Shown here in pieces: positions 16,320-25,568 of a DNA stretch of 64,000 nucleotides (position 1 is its first letter; the number at the start of each line of letters is the position of its first letter). Origin of the DNA: Haloarcula salinisoli (GTDB taxonomy: Archaea > Halobacteriota > Halobacteria > Halobacteriales > Haloarculaceae). The stretch is from the NCBI RefSeq assembly GCF_019599405.1, contig NZ_RKLQ01000001.1:992001-1056000 (forward strand), written 5' to 3'. Below the pieces are notes generated by a model. That model worked only from the letters and a program-made list of their open reading frames with translations. It made no database searches and was not told where the DNA came from. A program made the position numbers and the translations under genes.

Positions 16320-17261
16320 CTACGCCGCAGTGACGTCTTCCGTGACCACGCGGTCCGCGACCGTCCGCATCGTCTCGACTGTGAGGTCGGTGTCGGCCCG
16401 CACATCGTCGATGTGGGCACAGATGGCCCGGAACCGCGCCAGGTCGGCCTCCGTCGTGAGGTTGTTCGGGTGGAGCCAGAGGTGACAGATACCCTCGCCC
16501 GCGGCTGCCGCGTCGACGCCGAGGCGGGCCTGTCTGACGACCGGGTCCCCGACCGTCGCCGAGAGCACCCGCCGGGCCGGGCCTTCGAATCCGAACAGGT
16601 ACAGCGACGCGGGGATGTTCACCAGCCCGAACTCGTCGACGGTCGGTTCGACCAGCGGCGGCGGGTCCCGTACGACCGTCGCCTGGGCGAGCTTGCGAAG
16701 CGGCGCCGAGTAGGGGCCGTCGGCGGTTGTCTCCGGCTCCGTCCCGCGGTAACAGCGAAAGCCCGACTCGGCCAGTATCTCCCGGTGGCCGATACGGTTG
16801 CGGGGGAAGACAAACGAGTCCATCGTGATGCCCGCGGCCTCGGCAGCCTCGACGGCGCGGTCACACTCCGCGCGCGCGAGGTCCTCGGTGGCGTAGTCGG
16901 CGTCGAATTCGACGTGCGAGTAGGTGTGAGAGCCGATGTCGTGGCCGACGTCACTCTCGGCGAGATCGGCGAGTAAGTCCGGGGCGAAGCGGTACTGGTC
17001 GTCCATCGGGTCGTCGCCGCGCTCGTGGGCGAACCAGCCCGACGGCGAGGGATGGCCGACGTGGGCGCCGGCACAGTCGTCCTCGAAGAGATGCCCCACC
17101 ACTGCCCAGGTGGCCGGGATATCGTGCTCCGCGAGCGTCTCGGCCAGTTGCTCCCACCCCCACCGCGAGCGCGCGATGCGGTCGGTCGGCCGTTCGTCGG
17201 CCGGGTAGTCGTGGAACCCCCAGCCAAGCTCTGCGTCGATAGAGATGACGACTGCTCCCAT
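16320..17261 (-). CDS. Polysaccharide deacetylase (NodB fold) 1
   Basis: The 313-residue protein has the NodB carbohydrate-esterase-4 fold. Metal-site parts are Asp9 in VVISIDAELGWG and the pair His112/His116 in HDIGSHTYSH. A later LVNIPASLYLF strand and CHLWLHPNNL supply the rest of the active site. The family removes N-acetyl groups from glycans or nucleotide sugars using a divalent metal. There is no signal peptide, so it acts in the cytoplasm, perhaps freeing an amine for acylation by the FemAB-like proteins. A TATAACTTA element lies 27 nt upstream. Confidence 0.85.
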   Translation of the reverse strand: MGAVVISIDAELGWGFHDYPADERPTDRIARSRWGWEQLAETLAEHDIPATWAVVGHLFEDDCAGAHVGHPSPSGWFAHERGDDPMDDQYRFAPDLLADLAESDVGHDIGSHTYSHVEFDADYATEDLARAECDRAVEAAEAAGITMDSFVFPRNRIGHREILAESGFRCYRGTEPETTADGPYSAPLRKLAQATVVRDPPPLVEPTVDEFGLVNIPASLYLFGFEGPARRVLSATVGDPVVRQARLGVDAAAAGEGICHLWLHPNNLTTEADLARFRAICAHIDDVRADTDLTVETMRTVADRVVTEDVTAA

Positions 17262-17287
17262 TTGTTCCCGAGTGACCCCGCCCCGTC

Positions 17288-17296
17288 TAAGTTATA
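17288..17296 (-). promoter_or_regulatory. Promoter-like 9-mer TATAACTTA
   Basis: On the minus strand, its 3' end lies 27 nt from the ATG at 17261 of the deacetylase. Confidence 0.45.
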
Positions 17297-17374
17297 CCGC
17301 GCGATGATGGCGGCCCCCAACGGGTAGCACATTGCTACGCATATGCGCTCCAGCCGCGCTCGTCACAGGAACAG

Positions 17375-17383
17375 TATAACAAA
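17375..17383 (+). promoter_or_regulatory. Promoter-like 9-mer TATAACAAA
   Basis: Faces right, 36 nt before ATG 17419 of a short leader ORF and 104 nt before the acetyltransferase gene. Confidence 0.45.
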
Positions 17384-17418
17384 GCAGTGAACTGTCGGAA
17401 ATCCCGGACTGAGTTCAG

Positions 17419-17490
17419 ATGACCGGTACGAATCATAGCCAGAACGGGCCAGTGACGGAGAACGCGCCACGCCGGGGGACCTACCAATGA
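17419..17490 (+). CDS. Possible 23-aa leader ORF coupled to the acetyltransferase gene
   Basis: ATG 17419 opens 23 codons (MTGTNHSQNGP... ending GTYQ) and stops at TGA 17488-17490, overlapping ATG 17487 as ATGA. It is the first start codon after the promoter-like TATAACAAA. It may be a translated leader; chance cannot be excluded. Confidence 0.35.
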   Translation: MTGTNHSQNGPVTENAPRRGTYQ

Positions 17491-18068
17491 GTAAGTGCCA
17501 GCTCGGTGATGGCTGTCGTATCGCGGAGTCGGCGGATATACTCCCGCCGGAGGGGGGCCAGTCGCCAGCGAGAATCGGGTCGGACTCCATCGTCCGCGCG
17601 GGGTCGGTCCTCTACCCGGACGTCGTCACCGGCAACCGGTTCCAGACCGGTCACCACGCCGTCGTCAGGGAGGAGACCACCGTCGGTCACGACTGTGTCG
17701 TCGGCTCACAGGTCGTCGTCGACGGCCAGAGCGACCTCGGTGACGGGGTGAGTCTCCAGACCGGCGCCTACGTGCCCGCCGAGACGACTATCGGTGACAG
17801 GGTGTTCCTCGGGCCGCGGGCCGTCCTGACGAACGACCCCTACCCGCTCCGACAGGGGGTCGACCTCGCGGGACCGACCCTCGAAGCCGACGTCACCGTC
17901 GGCGCGAACGCCACCGTGTTGCCGGGCGTGACCATCGGCGAACGCTCCTTCGTCGCCGCGGGAGCCGTCGTCACCGAGGACGTCCCGCCGTCGACGCTCG
18001 CGGTCGGCACGCCGGCGAAACACCGGCCCCTCCCGGAACCGCTCGCGGCCGGCAACGTGCATCGATGA
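17487..18068 (+). CDS. Hexapeptide-repeat sugar N-acetyltransferase (WbpD/WlbB-like)
   Basis: The 193-residue protein is a left-handed beta-helix acyltransferase. Hexapeptide repeats are clear from about residue 30 to 165 (IGSDSIVRAGSVLYPDVVTG, VGHDCVVGSQVVVDG, IGDRVFLGPRAVLTND, VGANATVLPGVTIG). The NDPYPLR loop and the closing GAVVTEDVPPSTLAVGTPAK are typical of WbpD/WlbB enzymes that acetylate the 3-amine of UDP-2-acetamido-3-amino uronic acid. With the dehydrogenase, oxidoreductase and aminotransferase at 31328-34768 it would complete that pathway. It heads a run of rightward genes. Confidence 0.85.
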   Translation: MSKCQLGDGCRIAESADILPPEGGQSPARIGSDSIVRAGSVLYPDVVTGNRFQTGHHAVVREETTVGHDCVVGSQVVVDGQSDLGDGVSLQTGAYVPAETTIGDRVFLGPRAVLTNDPYPLRQGVDLAGPTLEADVTVGANATVLPGVTIGERSFVAAGAVVTEDVPPSTLAVGTPAKHRPLPEPLAAGNVHR

Positions 18069-18123
18069 GCGAACTCTCGTCGTACGCACCGCTCCCCAGT
18101 CCGGGGCCCACGACCCGGTAACG

Positions 18124-19161
18124 ATGCGGGCCCACTTCGAGGTCGGCCATCCGGCCCACGTCCACCTGTTCAAGCACGCTATCCGCGAGCTGGAGGGGGC
18201 GGGCCACCGAACCCTCGTCACCGCCCGTGAGAAGGAGGTGACGACGGCGCTGCTGGACGCCTACGACATCGACTACGAGGTGCTCTCGACGCAGGGCGAG
18301 ACGACCCCGGAGCTCCTGCTGGAGTGGGCGCTCCGGGAACTGCGGCTCATCCGGTCCATCCGACGGTTCGACTCGGACGTGGTCGTGAGTCACCTCAACC
18401 CGGTCGCGGCCCAGGCCGCCAGGGTCACACGCACGCCGAACGTGACCTTCACCGACGACGAGGTGGCGACCCGGTCGCTCTCGAAGGTCACCATCCCCTT
18501 TACCTCGCGGGTCTGCACGCCGGCGTGTTTCGAGATGGACTTCGGGACGAAACACCGCCGCTACGACGGCTATCACGAACTCGCGTACCTTCACCCCGAC
18601 CGGTTCGAGCCCGACCCCGAACCGCTCCGTGCCCACGGCGTCGCCGTCGACGAGCCCTACTACGTGCTCCGCTTTGTCTCGTGGGCGGCCCACCACGACG
18701 TCGGCGAAACCGGCATCTCCAGGGCTGGCAAGCGCGAACTCGTCGACTACCTCGCAGAGCGGGGCCAGGTGTACATCACCAGCGAGTCCCCGCTGCCACG
18801 GGGCTTCGAGGCCCATCGGCTCCCGGTGCCACCCGAGCGCATCCACGACCTGCTGTACTACGCCGACGGCTACATCGGCGACTCACAGACGATGGCCATC
18901 GAGGCGGGTGTGCTGGGGACGCCCGCTATCCGGACGAACTCCTTCGTCGGGAACAAGGACCTCTCGACGTTCCGGGAGCTGGAATCCCACGGGCTCGTCT
19001 ACAACCTCAACGAGGAGCGGGCGGCCATCGAGAAGCTGAAGGAGTTCGTCGAGGACCCCGACACCGCCGCCACGTGGAACCGCCGCCGGTCCCAGCTGCT
19101 GGCCGAGCGCGAGGACGTGACCGACGTGGTCGTCGAGGAGACGCTCGGAGCAGCTTCATGA
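18124..19161 (+). CDS. DUF354 family glycosyltransferase-like protein
   Basis: The 345-residue protein matches archaeal DUF354, which has the GT-B-like fold. Landmarks are GHPAHVHLFKHAIREL at the N terminus, DVVVSHLNPVAAQAARV, LRFVSWAAHHDVGE in the middle, and DGYIGDSQTMAIEAGVLGTPAIRTNSF in the C-terminal nucleotide-binding half. DUF354 genes are commonly located in archaeal surface-glycan loci. The stop overlaps the next gene start by 4 nt (ATGA), so the two are translationally coupled. It probably binds a nucleotide sugar; whether it acts as a transferase or an epimerase is not clear. Confidence 0.8.
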   Translation: MRAHFEVGHPAHVHLFKHAIRELEGAGHRTLVTAREKEVTTALLDAYDIDYEVLSTQGETTPELLLEWALRELRLIRSIRRFDSDVVVSHLNPVAAQAARVTRTPNVTFTDDEVATRSLSKVTIPFTSRVCTPACFEMDFGTKHRRYDGYHELAYLHPDRFEPDPEPLRAHGVAVDEPYYVLRFVSWAAHHDVGETGISRAGKRELVDYLAERGQVYITSESPLPRGFEAHRLPVPPERIHDLLYYADGYIGDSQTMAIEAGVLGTPAIRTNSFVGNKDLSTFRELESHGLVYNLNEERAAIEKLKEFVEDPDTAATWNRRRSQLLAEREDVTDVVVEETLGAAS

Positions 19162-20051
19162 GTGGGGAGTGGGTGCCGGAGGGTCACGAGTTTGCCCTCT
19201 GTCTCACCCACGACGTCGACCGGCCATACAAGACCTACCAGTCGCTGTTCTACGCGCTGACCCGCCGTGACCCGAGTCAGTTGCTCGACCTCACGCCGGG
19301 CCGGCGGCCCTACTGGACCTTCCCCGAACTGCTGGCCTTCGAGCGCGAACACGGCGTCAGGTCGGCCTTCTACGTCCTTGACGAGCAGTCGCTGTTCCGC
19401 GACCGCCCGCCCCGTGAGTGGCTGACGGCCGAGGGCTGGCAGCTGTACGCCGGCCGCTACGACATCGAGGACGCCCCGATTCGTGGCCTGCTCGGGACGC
19501 TGCGGCGGGGTGGCTGGGAGGTCGGTCTGCACGGCTCCTACGAGGCTGTCGACGACCGAGCGATGTTGCGCGAGGAGAAACGCCGGCTGGAAGCGGTGCT
19601 GGGCGAGTCGGTCCGGGGCGGGCGCCAGCACTACCTCCGGCTGGAACGGCCCGCGACCTGGGAGCACTACCGGGCTATCGGGCTCGACTACGACACGACC
19701 CTCGGGAGTCCCGACGAGTACGGCTTCGCCCACGGCTACCAGCCACTCCGGCCGTTCGACGACGAGTTCGTCGTCTTCCCCCTGACGGTGATGGAGGGCG
19801 CGCTGCCGGACCCTGGCGAGGATTTCGACCGCGCCTGGGCCGCAGTCGAGTCGCTGCTCGCGGAGGCCGCCGCGAACGACGCCGTGATGACGGTCCTCTG
19901 GCACCCGCGTCACTTCAGCCCCGACCACCCCGGCTACGGTCGTCTCTACCGCCGGCTCGTCACGACTGCGCTGGAGGCAGACGCCTGGGTCGGTCCCCCC
20001 GGCGAGCTGTACTCGCTGTGTGCGTCGACGGCGGTCGCCGCGGACGACTGA
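19158..20051 (+). CDS. Polysaccharide-deacetylase-fold protein 2
   Basis: This 297-residue protein shares the NodB-like beta/alpha barrel but is a different subfamily from the one at 16320. It shows CLTHDVDRPYKTYQ (Asp19/Asp21) at the N terminus, VGLHGSYEAV as the His motif, RQHYLRLERPATW, and VLWHPRHFSPDHPG near the C terminus. Such proteins occur in loci for surface glycans. It overlaps the DUF354 gene by ATGA. A hydrolase or deacetylase role on a sugar is likely; the substrate is unknown. Confidence 0.75.
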   Translation: MSGEWVPEGHEFALCLTHDVDRPYKTYQSLFYALTRRDPSQLLDLTPGRRPYWTFPELLAFEREHGVRSAFYVLDEQSLFRDRPPREWLTAEGWQLYAGRYDIEDAPIRGLLGTLRRGGWEVGLHGSYEAVDDRAMLREEKRRLEAVLGESVRGGRQHYLRLERPATWEHYRAIGLDYDTTLGSPDEYGFAHGYQPLRPFDDEFVVFPLTVMEGALPDPGEDFDRAWAAVESLLAEAAANDAVMTVLWHPRHFSPDHPGYGRLYRRLVTTALEADAWVGPPGELYSLCASTAVAADD

Positions 20052-20127
20052 GCGACCTACTGGGACCCCACGCAGCATAAGCTCCCGATACTCAAGCCGG
20101 TACCGGCGGGAGGGTCGTCTGAGCTAT

Positions 20128-21129
20128 ATGCGCGTCGAAAGACTGTCACTTTCGGAGTGGGCCGAGACCCTTCCGGACTCGGGGTACGAGGTGTTTCACA
20201 CACCGCCGGCGCTGTCGGCGATTGACCGCCACGCCAGCGGCGAGTTGCAGCTCTACGGCGGCTTCAAGGGTGAGCAGCCGGTGGGATTGTTGCCGGTCGT
20301 CGAGGGGAACCGGCCCGTCGGTCGCACCATCATGTCGCCACCGCCGGCGATGAACATCCCGCGGTTGGGGCCAATCGTGATGCCGACCAGCCCGAAACAG
20401 CGCAAGCGCGAAGGGGTCAACAAGACGTTCGTCGAGGAGGTCCTGGCGGAGCTTGGGACCGACGGCCCGCTGTCACTGGTGCGGCTGATAACCGGGCTGG
20501 GATACGACGACCCGCGACCGTTCCACTGGGCCGACTTCGACCTCACGACGCGATACACCTACGTCGTAGACCTCGAAGACACCGACCCCGACAGCGTCCT
20601 CAAATCCTTCAGCAAGAGCCTCCGCCGGGACGTCACGAACGCCCGCGAGAGCGACGTGACCGTCGCGGTCGAGGGTCACGACGCGACCCGGACGGTGTTC
20701 GAACGCACCAGGGACCGCTACGCCGAGCAGGACCGCGGGTTCCCGCTGTCCTGGCGGTACGTCAGCGACCTCGTCGCGGGACTGGACGACCGGGCCCGGA
20801 CCTACGTGGCCCGCGACGCCGACGGCGAACTCCTCTCGGGCGTGACGGCGCTGTTCGGGCCCGACACGGCGTACTTCTGGCAGGGCGGGACGCGGGCTGA
20901 GTGCGACGTGGCCGTCAACAGCCTGCTCCACTGGCGAATCATCGAGGACGTACTCTCCGACCCCGAACTCGACTCGGTCACCGGCTACGACCTGATGGGC
21001 GCAAACACCGAGCGCCTCTGTGACTACAAGGGCAAGTTCGCGGGCGACCTGGTGCCCTACTACGAGGTCGAGACCGACAGCCCGGCGATGAACCTGGCCA
21101 AGACCGCTTTCAGCGCGGTGAAGCGATGA
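20128..21129 (+). CDS. FemAB/GNAT-fold acyltransferase 2
   Basis: The 333-residue protein is a paralogue of 4253-5254. Shared parts are the N-terminal VFHTPPALSAIDRH, GEQPVGLLPVVEG, the KSLRRDVTNAR loop, LLSGVTALFGPDTAYFWQGG, and YDLMGANTERLCDYKGKFAGDL. It should transfer an acyl or aminoacyl group to a sugar amine. ATG 20128 was chosen because the frame upstream overlaps the previous gene. Its stop overlaps the GT4 start by 4 nt. Confidence 0.8.
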   Translation: MRVERLSLSEWAETLPDSGYEVFHTPPALSAIDRHASGELQLYGGFKGEQPVGLLPVVEGNRPVGRTIMSPPPAMNIPRLGPIVMPTSPKQRKREGVNKTFVEEVLAELGTDGPLSLVRLITGLGYDDPRPFHWADFDLTTRYTYVVDLEDTDPDSVLKSFSKSLRRDVTNARESDVTVAVEGHDATRTVFERTRDRYAEQDRGFPLSWRYVSDLVAGLDDRARTYVARDADGELLSGVTALFGPDTAYFWQGGTRAECDVAVNSLLHWRIIEDVLSDPELDSVTGYDLMGANTERLCDYKGKFAGDLVPYYEVETDSPAMNLAKTAFSAVKR

Positions 21130-22079
21130 CTGGCCTGCGCGTCCTCAACCTCGTCACCAACGCCCAGTCCCAGTTCTTCCGGGCCCAGGTCGCCGAACTG
21201 GAGCGGCGCGGGGTCGAGATGACGACGCTGTCGGTGCCCGGTGAGAACCACTCCCAGTCGGTCGACGCGGGGACCGAGGGGAGTCGCTCGGTCTGGGACT
21301 ACGCCCGGTTCTACCCCTCGGTTCTTTCCCAGTCGCTGGGCGGCTACGACCTCGTCCACGCGAACTACGGCCTCACCGCACCGATGGCTATCGCCCAGCC
21401 GCGCCTGCCGGTGGTGCTCTCGCTGTGGGGGTCGGACCTCATGGGTCGATACGGACCGGTGACGAAACGACTCGCACCGCTGTGTGACGCAGTCGTCGTC
21501 ATGTCCCAGGGGATGGCCGACGTCTACGGCGGCGACTGCCGCGTCATCCCTCACGGCGTCGATCTGGACATGTTCGAGCCGATGGACCGTGACGGCGCCC
21601 GCGAGGAAGTCGGCTGGCCGACCGACGAGCGCATCGTCCTCTTTCCGTACCCGCCCAAACGCGAGGTGAAGAACCACCCTCGCGCTCGGGCCATCGTCGA
21701 CCGCGTCGCCGCCCGACTCGACCTGCCGGTGTCGATGCGGACCGCGACGGATATCCCACACGAACGGATGTCCTACTACCTCAACGCCGCCGACGCCCTG
21801 CTGTTGACCTCCCATCGCGAGGGGTCGCCCAACACGGTCAAGGAGGCACTCGCCTGCAACCTCCCCGTGGTCGCGACCGACGTCGGCGACGTCGCCCGGC
21901 GCCTCGACGGGGTCGAGCCCAGCACTGTCAGCGACGACGACGACGAACTCGTCACGGGGCTGGCCGAGATACTCCGGAGCGGCGACCGCTCCAACGGCCG
22001 CGAGCACGCCACCGAAATCGGCGTCGAACGGATGGGGGCGCGGCTCCTCTCGGTCTACGAGTCGGTGGCCACCTCCTGA
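21126..22079 (+). CDS. Family 4 glycosyltransferase
   Basis: The 317-residue protein has the GT-B fold of family GT4: an N-terminal LNLVTNAQSQFFRAQVAEL, a central LVLFPYPPKREVKNHP donor strand, HERMSYYLNAADALLLTSHREGSPNTVKEALACNLPVVATDVGD near the C terminus with the EGSPNxxKEA signature that binds the nucleotide sugar. It is slightly short for the family (usually 340-400). It works at the cytoplasmic face to extend a lipid-linked glycan. It overlaps the FemAB-like gene (ATGA). Confidence 0.85.
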   Translation: MTGLRVLNLVTNAQSQFFRAQVAELERRGVEMTTLSVPGENHSQSVDAGTEGSRSVWDYARFYPSVLSQSLGGYDLVHANYGLTAPMAIAQPRLPVVLSLWGSDLMGRYGPVTKRLAPLCDAVVVMSQGMADVYGGDCRVIPHGVDLDMFEPMDRDGAREEVGWPTDERIVLFPYPPKREVKNHPRARAIVDRVAARLDLPVSMRTATDIPHERMSYYLNAADALLLTSHREGSPNTVKEALACNLPVVATDVGDVARRLDGVEPSTVSDDDDELVTGLAEILRSGDRSNGREHATEIGVERMGARLLSVYESVATS

Positions 22080-22148
22080 GACCGTGACGGAGATGTCCGC
22101 TAGAAACCCCCGGACGACGAAACAGTCCCATACCGCCCACAACCCGCC

Positions 22149-22157
22149 AATAACAAT
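22149..22157 (+). promoter_or_regulatory. Promoter-like 9-mer AATAACAAT
   Basis: A member of the locus element, 28 nt before the ATG at 22185. It gives the polymerase-like gene and the flippase their own promoter. Confidence 0.5.
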
Positions 22158-22184
22158 GCCCGACGACCGACCAGCAAGGCGCAG

Positions 22185-24023
22185 ATGGCCGTAACATCTC
22201 AGCGTCGACGGCGCCAGGTCGCCGCCCTCCTCGTCGGCTATGTCACGTACACGGTCGGTCTCGTCGTCGCCGCCGGCTCCCAGCCCACGGGCTACGAGAT
22301 ATCTATCTACCGGGCCACGCCGGTCCTGTTCTGGCTCGGCAGCGCTATTGCGCTTCTGGCGGCTATCGCCGTCGGATTACGCGCGTCCGCGACGACGCTC
22401 CGGAGCCGCCTCGCCATGCTGCTCGGTTCCCTCGTGGGAATCAGCGTCGCGATACTGCCGATTATCCGGGATTACTACTACAACGGCTCCGGTGACGCCC
22501 TCTCCTATCTCGGCTGGACGCGGCTGATTGCCGAGGGGTCGCTGAACCCGGCGAACTTCCTCTATCCCGGTATCAACACCATCGCGGTCGTGCTGACACG
22601 CGTCACAGGCCTCCCCCCGCGGCGGACCCTCCAGTTGGTCGTCCCCATCTTCATGACGATGTACATCCTCTTTACCGCCCTCTGTGTGACACGGATCGCG
22701 GCTCGTTCGAAGGGCGCCGCCGTCGGGACGTTCTTCGCGCTTCTGTTCTTGCCAATCAACAACATCCACACCTACATCTTCCCGTATCCCACCACCGCCG
22801 CCATCTACTTCACCCCCTTCGCGGTGTATCTGCTCTTGCGCTACGTCGGCGAGCGGGAGACGCTGGCCACGGTCCGGGGCTACGACGTCGCCACGCCGCT
22901 TGGCGTCCTGTTGACCCTCGCCGGCATCGCGGCGATTCTCGTCCACCCACAGTCCGGCTCGAACGTCCTGCTACTCATCGGCGCCGGCTTCGGCCTGCAA
23001 CTGCTCGCGCGGCTCTACAGCCGGTACCGGGAGACGGACCGGCTGACCGACCACCGGTCGCTGGCGCCACAGACAGCGCTCGTCGGACTCTTTTTCGCCC
23101 TCTGGATTCCCCGCTTTGGCCGGGCCACCGGGACCGTAAGCGCCGTGGTCAACGGGCTGCTGTACGGCGCCAACCCCGGCGACGAGATATCCACGGTCAG
23201 CACCTCGCTGTCGACGCTTGGCAGCGGTATCGGCGAGCTGTTTGCCAAGATATTCCTCGTCAGTGCCGCCCTGAGCGCGGTCGCCGGCGTCGTGATGCTC
23301 CTGGCCGTCACCGGCAAGCTAGACGACCGCTTCCCCGACCGCAACACATTGTTGCGGTACGTCACCTTCGGCTTCGTCCCCGTCTTCGTCCTGTTCGGGC
23401 TGTTCTACATCACGAGCGTCACCCGCCAGCCGTTCCGCTACCTCGGCTTCATGATGGTGTTCGTGACCGTGCTGGTCGCTGTCGCCGTTACCGACGGCAT
23501 CCCGTTTTCCCCCTCCCTGTCGGCGAAACACTGGCAGGCAGCCGTCGCAGTCGCTCTCGTCTTCCTGCTGGTTCCCCAGGCCATGATACTCCACCAGTCG
23601 CCGTATATGTACAAGGACTCCGACCACGTCCCCGAGACGTACTACGAGGGGTACACCACCTCCTTCGACCAGCGCGACCCCGAGGTGTACTTCGCCGGCC
23701 CGCGCGGGGGACCGCGCCGCTACGTCGACGCCTACTACGGGACGACCGGGACCGACGTGACGCCCGGGGGGAAAGAGTTCCCCGGCAAGGAGGCGATGAT
23801 ACCCTTCTCGGTCTTCGGCAACAACACGACACAGTACTACTCCCGGTGTCGGTACGTGCCGCTGACGTCGAGCGACTATCAGCGCGAAGTCGGGCTCTAC
23901 GACGGGTTCAGATACTCGGCGGCGGCGTTCCGCTCGTTCCGGCAGAACCCCGACGTCTCGCGGGTCCAGACCAACGGTGACTACCGGCTCTACTACGTCC
24001 GCGGGGACGAGTGTAGCCGATGA
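22185..24023 (+). CDS. Polytopic membrane protein, polymerase- or GT-C-like
   Basis: The 612-residue protein has about ten to twelve membrane helices through residue 475, with an outside acidic loop after the third helix (YYYNGSGDALSYLGWTRLI) as in GT-C enzymes and Wzy-type polymerases. The last 130 residues are hydrophilic, Tyr-rich and probably extracellular. No close family is recognised. It is followed by an overlapping flippase gene, so a Wzy-like or lipid-linked-sugar transferase role at the outer face is plausible. The assignment rests on topology and context. Confidence 0.65.
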   Translation: MAVTSQRRRRQVAALLVGYVTYTVGLVVAAGSQPTGYEISIYRATPVLFWLGSAIALLAAIAVGLRASATTLRSRLAMLLGSLVGISVAILPIIRDYYYNGSGDALSYLGWTRLIAEGSLNPANFLYPGINTIAVVLTRVTGLPPRRTLQLVVPIFMTMYILFTALCVTRIAARSKGAAVGTFFALLFLPINNIHTYIFPYPTTAAIYFTPFAVYLLLRYVGERETLATVRGYDVATPLGVLLTLAGIAAILVHPQSGSNVLLLIGAGFGLQLLARLYSRYRETDRLTDHRSLAPQTALVGLFFALWIPRFGRATGTVSAVVNGLLYGANPGDEISTVSTSLSTLGSGIGELFAKIFLVSAALSAVAGVVMLLAVTGKLDDRFPDRNTLLRYVTFGFVPVFVLFGLFYITSVTRQPFRYLGFMMVFVTVLVAVAVTDGIPFSPSLSAKHWQAAVAVALVFLLVPQAMILHQSPYMYKDSDHVPETYYEGYTTSFDQRDPEVYFAGPRGGPRRYVDAYYGTTGTDVTPGGKEFPGKEAMIPFSVFGNNTTQYYSRCRYVPLTSSDYQREVGLYDGFRYSAAAFRSFRQNPDVSRVQTNGDYRLYYVRGDECSR

Positions 24024-25489
24024 ATCTGACCGACCGCATCGCGGCCGGATTCAAGGTGACGATGGCCGCGCGGGTGATCCACGCGGCGACCAACGGCCTG
24101 TTGCTCCTCGTACTGACGCGGTACCTGCTCGAACCCGACCAGTACGGCCTGCTGTACTTCGCCATCTCGGTCGTCGGTATCGCCGAACTGTTCGGCACGC
24201 TCGGCGTCCCGAACGCCACGGCCCGCTACGTCAACGAGTACGCCGAGCGTGACGAGACGCAGGTCCGATACATCATCCGGTGGTCACTCGCCATCATCCT
24301 GACCGTCGCCGTCACCGTCTCCGTGGTCGTCTCGCTGGCCGGCGCCGAACTGGCGCGGCTCCTGGGTCGCCCGGCGGTCGCGCCGGTCTTGACCGTCGGC
24401 GGGCTCTACATCGGCGGCCGGTCGCTGTTTGGCTACCTGAAATCCGTCTTCCAGGCGTTCAACCGCGTCGACTACAGCGCCGCCGTGACCGTCATCAACA
24501 GCACCACGAGGCTTATCATCACGACGGGGCTGGTCGTGGCCGGCTACGGCGTCACCGGGGCGATGGGTGGCTACGTCGTGGGCTTTCTCGCTTCGGTCGC
24601 CTTCGGGCTGGTGGCGCTGTACACGCAGTTTTACCGCTCGCTCCCGCCGACCGACCAGCCCGAGAGCGACCTGCGGGGCCGTATCGCGCGCTACAGCGTC
24701 CCCACCGCCGCGACGCGGGCCAGCGTCGTCGTCGACAGCAAGTTAGACACCGTCCTCGTCGGCGTGCTGGCGACGCCGGTCGCCGTCGGCTTCTACACCC
24801 TGGCCCGCCAGATAGCCGACCTCTGTATCGCGCCGGCCTCGTCGCTTGGCTTCACCATCACGCCCACCCTGGGCGAGCAGTCCGCCGCCGAGAACCCCGG
24901 TGTCGCGGGCCGCATCTACCTCGAGTCGCTGCGGAACGTCCTCCTGCTGTACGTGCCGGCGGCTGCCGGGCTCGTCATCGTGGCCGAACCGGCCGTCACG
25001 TACGTCGTCGGTGAGGAGTATCTCGGGGCTGTCGTGCTGATACAGCTCTATGCCTTCTTCGTCATCGTCAGAGCCATCCACAAGATAACCGGGTCGGCAC
25101 TGGACTACCTCGGGCTGGCCCGCGTGCGGGCCATCGCCCGCGCCACGAGCGCGGCGGGCAACGTCCTGTTGAATCTGTTGTTGATTCCACCGCTGGGCGC
25201 GCTGGGGGCCGGCATCGCCACGGTCATCACCTACAGCGCCTACACCGGCGTCAACGTCTACTACATCCACCGCGAACTGGAGTTCGACCTCGGTGAACTC
25301 GCCAGCGACCTGGCCAGAGTCGCCGTCGTCGCGCTGGTCATGGCTGGTGTCGTGCTCTCGGTGTTGCCCTACGTCACCGGGCCGTTCTCGCTGGCCGCCG
25401 TCGTCGCCACCGGTGGGGCGGTCTGGGCGACCCTCTCCGTGGCCAGCGGGCTGGTCGAACCCAGCACGGTCATCTCGTTTATTACCTGA
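24020..25489 (+). CDS. Polysaccharide flippase (Wzx / AglR type, MOP superfamily)
   Basis: The 489-residue protein has about 14 membrane helices and the typical N terminus IAAGFKVTMAARVIHAATNGLLL, with a GVPNATARYVNEYAERDE loop and the PTAATRASVVVDSKLDTVLVG repeat start at mid-protein. These are features of archaeal oligosaccharide flippases. It would move the dolichol- or undecaprenol-linked glycan across the membrane. Its start overlaps the preceding gene by ATGA. Confidence 0.85.
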   Translation: MNLTDRIAAGFKVTMAARVIHAATNGLLLLVLTRYLLEPDQYGLLYFAISVVGIAELFGTLGVPNATARYVNEYAERDETQVRYIIRWSLAIILTVAVTVSVVVSLAGAELARLLGRPAVAPVLTVGGLYIGGRSLFGYLKSVFQAFNRVDYSAAVTVINSTTRLIITTGLVVAGYGVTGAMGGYVVGFLASVAFGLVALYTQFYRSLPPTDQPESDLRGRIARYSVPTAATRASVVVDSKLDTVLVGVLATPVAVGFYTLARQIADLCIAPASSLGFTITPTLGEQSAAENPGVAGRIYLESLRNVLLLYVPAAAGLVIVAEPAVTYVVGEEYLGAVVLIQLYAFFVIVRAIHKITGSALDYLGLARVRAIARATSAAGNVLLNLLLIPPLGALGAGIATVITYSAYTGVNVYYIHRELEFDLGELASDLARVAVVALVMAGVVLSVLPYVTGPFSLAAVVATGGAVWATLSVASGLVEPSTVISFIT

Positions 25490-25534
25490 CCGTCCCGGCC
25501 GTATTCTCAGGGGCCGCGGCCCGGTCAAGCGCTG

Positions 25535-25543
25535 CATAACTAC
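25535..25543 (+). promoter_or_regulatory. Promoter-like 9-mer CATAACTAC
   Basis: A variant of the locus element, 26 nt before the ATG at 25569 of the formyltransferase. Confidence 0.45.
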
Positions 25544-25568
25544 AGTGGCTGTTCCGGAAGGAGTCGGT